Below are positions 62,280 through 64,000 of a stretch of 64,000 nucleotides of DNA, piece by piece. A program made the translations under genes and the position numbers. The DNA comes from JAEVLT01 sp964484065. Its GTDB lineage: Bacteria > Bacillota > Bacilli > Bacillales > Cytobacillaceae. Positions within the stretch are counted from its first letter, which is position 1, and every line of letters starts with the position of its first letter. The notes under the pieces were generated by a model that worked only from the letters and a program-made list of their open reading frames with translations, was not told the DNA's origin and made no database searches. The stretch lies in the NCBI GenBank assembly GCA_964484065.1, contig CAZAEW010000011.1, positions 11,761-75,760 of the forward strand. Reading direction: 5' to 3'.

Positions 62280-63362
62280 CTAAACATTAAGAGCATTCAA
62301 TTCCTTGCGAAGAAAAGTATTTCTATCTTTAATAAATTGAAAAATCAGTTCCGGTTCGCGGTCGAAAACGTCAATTTTTTTTTGTATATATGGGTCTTGA
62401 AGGAAATAGGGCCGGATTATTCCATGCAAACTTTCCACCTTTGGAGCAATGAAATCAATCGTAAATTGATTCTCTAACACAGCAGAAATTATTTCAAAAT
62501 ATCTTTTTCGAAAATTAGTTGTGTCTAGCAGTCTAGCAGTTAATGTATTGAAGCCTTCTAATCTCACATAATCATACTCCATTCTGTCACCATGTATATC
62601 CCGTCCCCAAGTAGCATCGTAATCCCATGGTATTACTTCAAATAGGTTTGTCTCACCATTTTGGTACAATGCATAGTTGTGGACAAATCCATCATAGTTT
62701 TGTGTACAAACAACACCAGCAAGCCACTTTAAATATTTATCTACATCTAGATGTTCAGATATGATCTTTTCAAATTCTGCTTTTGGTGTAGTGTTTAATT
62801 TAAAAATAAATTCAGCCAACTTTAATGGATCATTCTCATTTCCAATTTTTTGTTCATAACCTGAGTCAAGCCGAGTTTTCGTCCCTTTATCAATTGGGCT
62901 AATTAAAGAGAAATTTGCGTCGTCATCGATTGCGTAAAAAATGGGACCTTCCGGCAGGCTGCGTTTTTTCAAAAAATTTTCGTCCACTGATTCTAATTGC
63001 AAATAAATACCTTCATTTTTGCCGTTAATGGAAAGAAGAACATGGTGGGAAGAAGGAGAAAGGGTACCGATCTCTGCAAAGAAGTCCAAGGAGAGCTTGT
63101 TTCGTATTAAAGAAAGATCTTTATATTCTGAATTAAGATGAATTTCATGAGCCATTCCAAATGTTTTTGGCTTATAAAACGTTACATGATAGGACTTTTT
63201 CTTAAATTTTCGGATATGGGAACCTCTATATGCCAGATCAATTTCATATCTTTTTTTTCCCGTTTTAAGAATGGATGGCACTGGTTCATCAATCCAAATA
63301 TCAGACTTTAACTCTTTCCAATCCATTGGATGGATAAAGATATCATATTTCGGAAGATGCAT
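62280..63362 (-). CDS. cotH: spore coat protein kinase CotH
   Basis: 360 residues; B. subtilis CotH has 362. Atypical protein kinase that phosphorylates Ser residues in CotB and CotG and directs outer-coat assembly. Diagnostic blocks: ELKSDIWIDEPVPSILK, YRGSHIRKFKKKSYHVTFYK, RNKLSLDFFAEIGTLSPSSH, and the metal/catalytic region NYDGFVHNYALYQNGETNLF then IPWDYDATWGRDIHGDRM (Asp247, Asp249). ATG after AAGGAGGGAAATTCG. It diverges from cotG and is followed on its strand by cotB. Confidence 0.97.
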   Translation of the reverse strand: MHLPKYDIFIHPMDWKELKSDIWIDEPVPSILKTGKKRYEIDLAYRGSHIRKFKKKSYHVTFYKPKTFGMAHEIHLNSEYKDLSLIRNKLSLDFFAEIGTLSPSSHHVLLSINGKNEGIYLQLESVDENFLKKRSLPEGPIFYAIDDDANFSLISPIDKGTKTRLDSGYEQKIGNENDPLKLAEFIFKLNTTPKAEFEKIISEHLDVDKYLKWLAGVVCTQNYDGFVHNYALYQNGETNLFEVIPWDYDATWGRDIHGDRMEYDYVRLEGFNTLTARLLDTTNFRKRYFEIISAVLENQFTIDFIAPKVESLHGIIRPYFLQDPYIQKKIDVFDREPELIFQFIKDRNTFLRKELNALNV

Positions 63363-63388
63363 CGAATTTCCCTCCTTACCTCTATATT

Positions 63389-63416
63389 TAACCTATGTAT
63401 AAGAAGATTTCGTGGT
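63389..63416 (-). promoter_or_regulatory. candidate sigma-K promoter of cotH
   Basis: On the minus strand AC, 17 bases, CATAGGTTA, matching the CATAnnnTA -10 consensus of mother-cell sigma-K, 27 bases before the cotH ATG. Confidence 0.5.
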
Positions 63417-63481
63417 TACTCAAGATATGCGTTTATTTTTAATAAAAAGTGCGTTCGTCTATGCAAAAAGTTACTTGGTTA

Positions 63482-63490
63482 CATAATTTA
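63482..63490 (+). promoter_or_regulatory. candidate sigma-K -10 element of cotG
   Basis: CATAATTTA fits CATAnnnTA, 64 bases before the cotG ATG. A matching AC -35 element is not obvious. Confidence 0.35.
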
Positions 63491-63554
63491 TAATACAGTT
63501 TAGGTCATTGACACTGTATTCAATGCCTATTCAAAATTTTAAGGAGGTCACCAA

Positions 63555-64000
63555 ATGAGGTCTTATCAACAAGCTGAAATTCAAGACGCAGTTGAAGCAT
63601 TGGCTTCTGTTGGACTAGATATTTTCCTATACCAAGAACCAACTTCAAATAAAAAAACTAGCAGTTCACGATCAACTACTAATTCGGATTCTCGGAGAAG
63701 AGGATCCAACCGTGCAAGATCAACGCATAACAACAGAGGATCACGCAGTTCACAACGCAACAAAAGATCCAACTACACTTATCGGTCCAAACGGAGCCGC
63801 ACCAATCGATCTAACCGCAGCAGCAGGAAATCCAATCGTTCCAGCCGTTCCCATCGCTCCAACCGGTCTCGAGGCAGAGGCTCTAATCGTTCCAGCCGTT
63901 CGCACCGCTCCAACCGGTCTCGCAGCAGAGGCTCTAATCGTTCCAGCCGTTCGCACCGCTCCAACCGGTCCCGCAGCAGAGGCTCTAATCGTTCCAGCCG
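63555..64000 (+). CDS. cotG: CotG-like Arg/Ser-repeat spore coat protein, cut by window end
   Basis: ATG 63555 after AAGGAGGTCACCAA. The N-terminus (RSYQQAEIQDAVEALAS, then IFLYQEPTSNKK) matches B. subtilis CotG, whose conserved start ends in YLYQEP. From about residue 75 the protein consists of Ser/Asn/Arg/His repeats; from about residue 110 a 17-residue unit (GSNRSSRSHRSNRSRSR, 51 bp) recurs at least twice and continues past the right edge. Uses Arg where B. subtilis CotG uses Lys (SRSHKKS). Likely CotH substrate and outer-coat structural protein. The C-terminus is not seen. Confidence 0.9.
   Translation, partial: MRSYQQAEIQDAVEALASVGLDIFLYQEPTSNKKTSSSRSTTNSDSRRRGSNRARSTHNNRGSRSSQRNKRSNYTYRSKRSRTNRSNRSSRKSNRSSRSHRSNRSRGRGSNRSSRSHRSNRSRSRGSNRSSRSHRSNRSRSRGSNRSS

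Noticed and set aside
63581..63964. Minus-strand Leu/Glu/Arg-rich or Ala/Gly-rich reading frames opposite cotG
   Set aside because: Mirror of the 51-bp cotG repeat. The plus frame has a strong ribosome site and a CotG N-terminus.

Overview
The window is chromosomal DNA from an endospore-forming, low-GC Gram-positive bacterium of the Bacillaceae. The evidence is the spore gene content (CotB/CotH/CotG coat genes, a CwlJ cortex hydrolase, a GerA-type germinant receptor operon, GerP-like proteins, an Sda-like kinase inhibitor, a sporulenol-synthase-like cyclase), the purine-rich Shine-Dalgarno sequences with many TTG and GTG starts, and the des-desKR, xpt-pbuX and ccpN-PSRP-ppdK modules typical of Bacillus. 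I cannot name the species. No rRNA, tRNA, insertion sequence, prophage or CRISPR array is visible. One 100-N assembly gap lies inside cotB.

Layout. 1-1561: a FetAB-type ABC transporter running off the left edge, and a flavin reductase. 1650-3511: a minus-strand group of small genes, including an Sda homologue and four GerPA/GerPF-like proteins. 3774-4316: signal peptidase I. 4558-12040: a sensory locus with a response regulator, a hybrid kinase, a CheR-type methyltransferase, a second kinase and an RbsB-like binding protein; the kinase-methyltransferase pair resembles RsbK-RsbM of Bacillus cereus. 12150-17860: three cis-regulatory RNAs, namely a TPP riboswitch before thiC, an M-box on the minus strand before a DUF1003 membrane protein, and an Ile T-box before ilvA. 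18838-22621: arylamine N-acetyltransferase, then the membrane-fluidity module des-desK-desR. 22843-31360: mostly single housekeeping or accessory genes (VanY-like lipoprotein, rubrerythrin with DUF3501, polysaccharide deacetylase, Nudix hydrolase, nitroreductase) and two paralogous HExxH membrane proteins flanking an aminotransferase. 31413-33515: xpt-pbuX behind a guanine riboswitch.

34157-47043: aldo/keto reductase, cwlJ, an NhaC antiporter, a 52-bp intergenic repeat, an OmpR/HisKA two-component system, a convergent minus-strand set (ApbE, a secreted acidic protein, a sporulenol-synthase-like cyclase), DUF2515, a cyclophilin, exonuclease III and a methyltransferase. 47451-51465: a four-gene germinant receptor operon in the order A-C-D-B. 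52314-56734: a YitT protein diverging from ccpN-PSRP-ppdK, which links gluconeogenic repression to pyruvate phosphate dikinase control. 57134-59689: a large helicase resembling mitochondrial SUV3. 59783-64000: the spore coat locus, with a CotB-like protein, CotB with 33-bp Ser/Asn/Lys/Arg repeats, the coat kinase CotH, and a divergent Arg/Ser-repeat CotG cut by the right edge.

The most rewarding parts are the RsbK/RsbM-like sensory locus, the coat kinase with its two repeat-rich likely substrates, the M-box-controlled DUF1003 gene with a small ORF in its leader, the SUV3-like helicase, and the twin HExxH membrane proteins. Most of the rest is ordinary Bacillaceae core genome.
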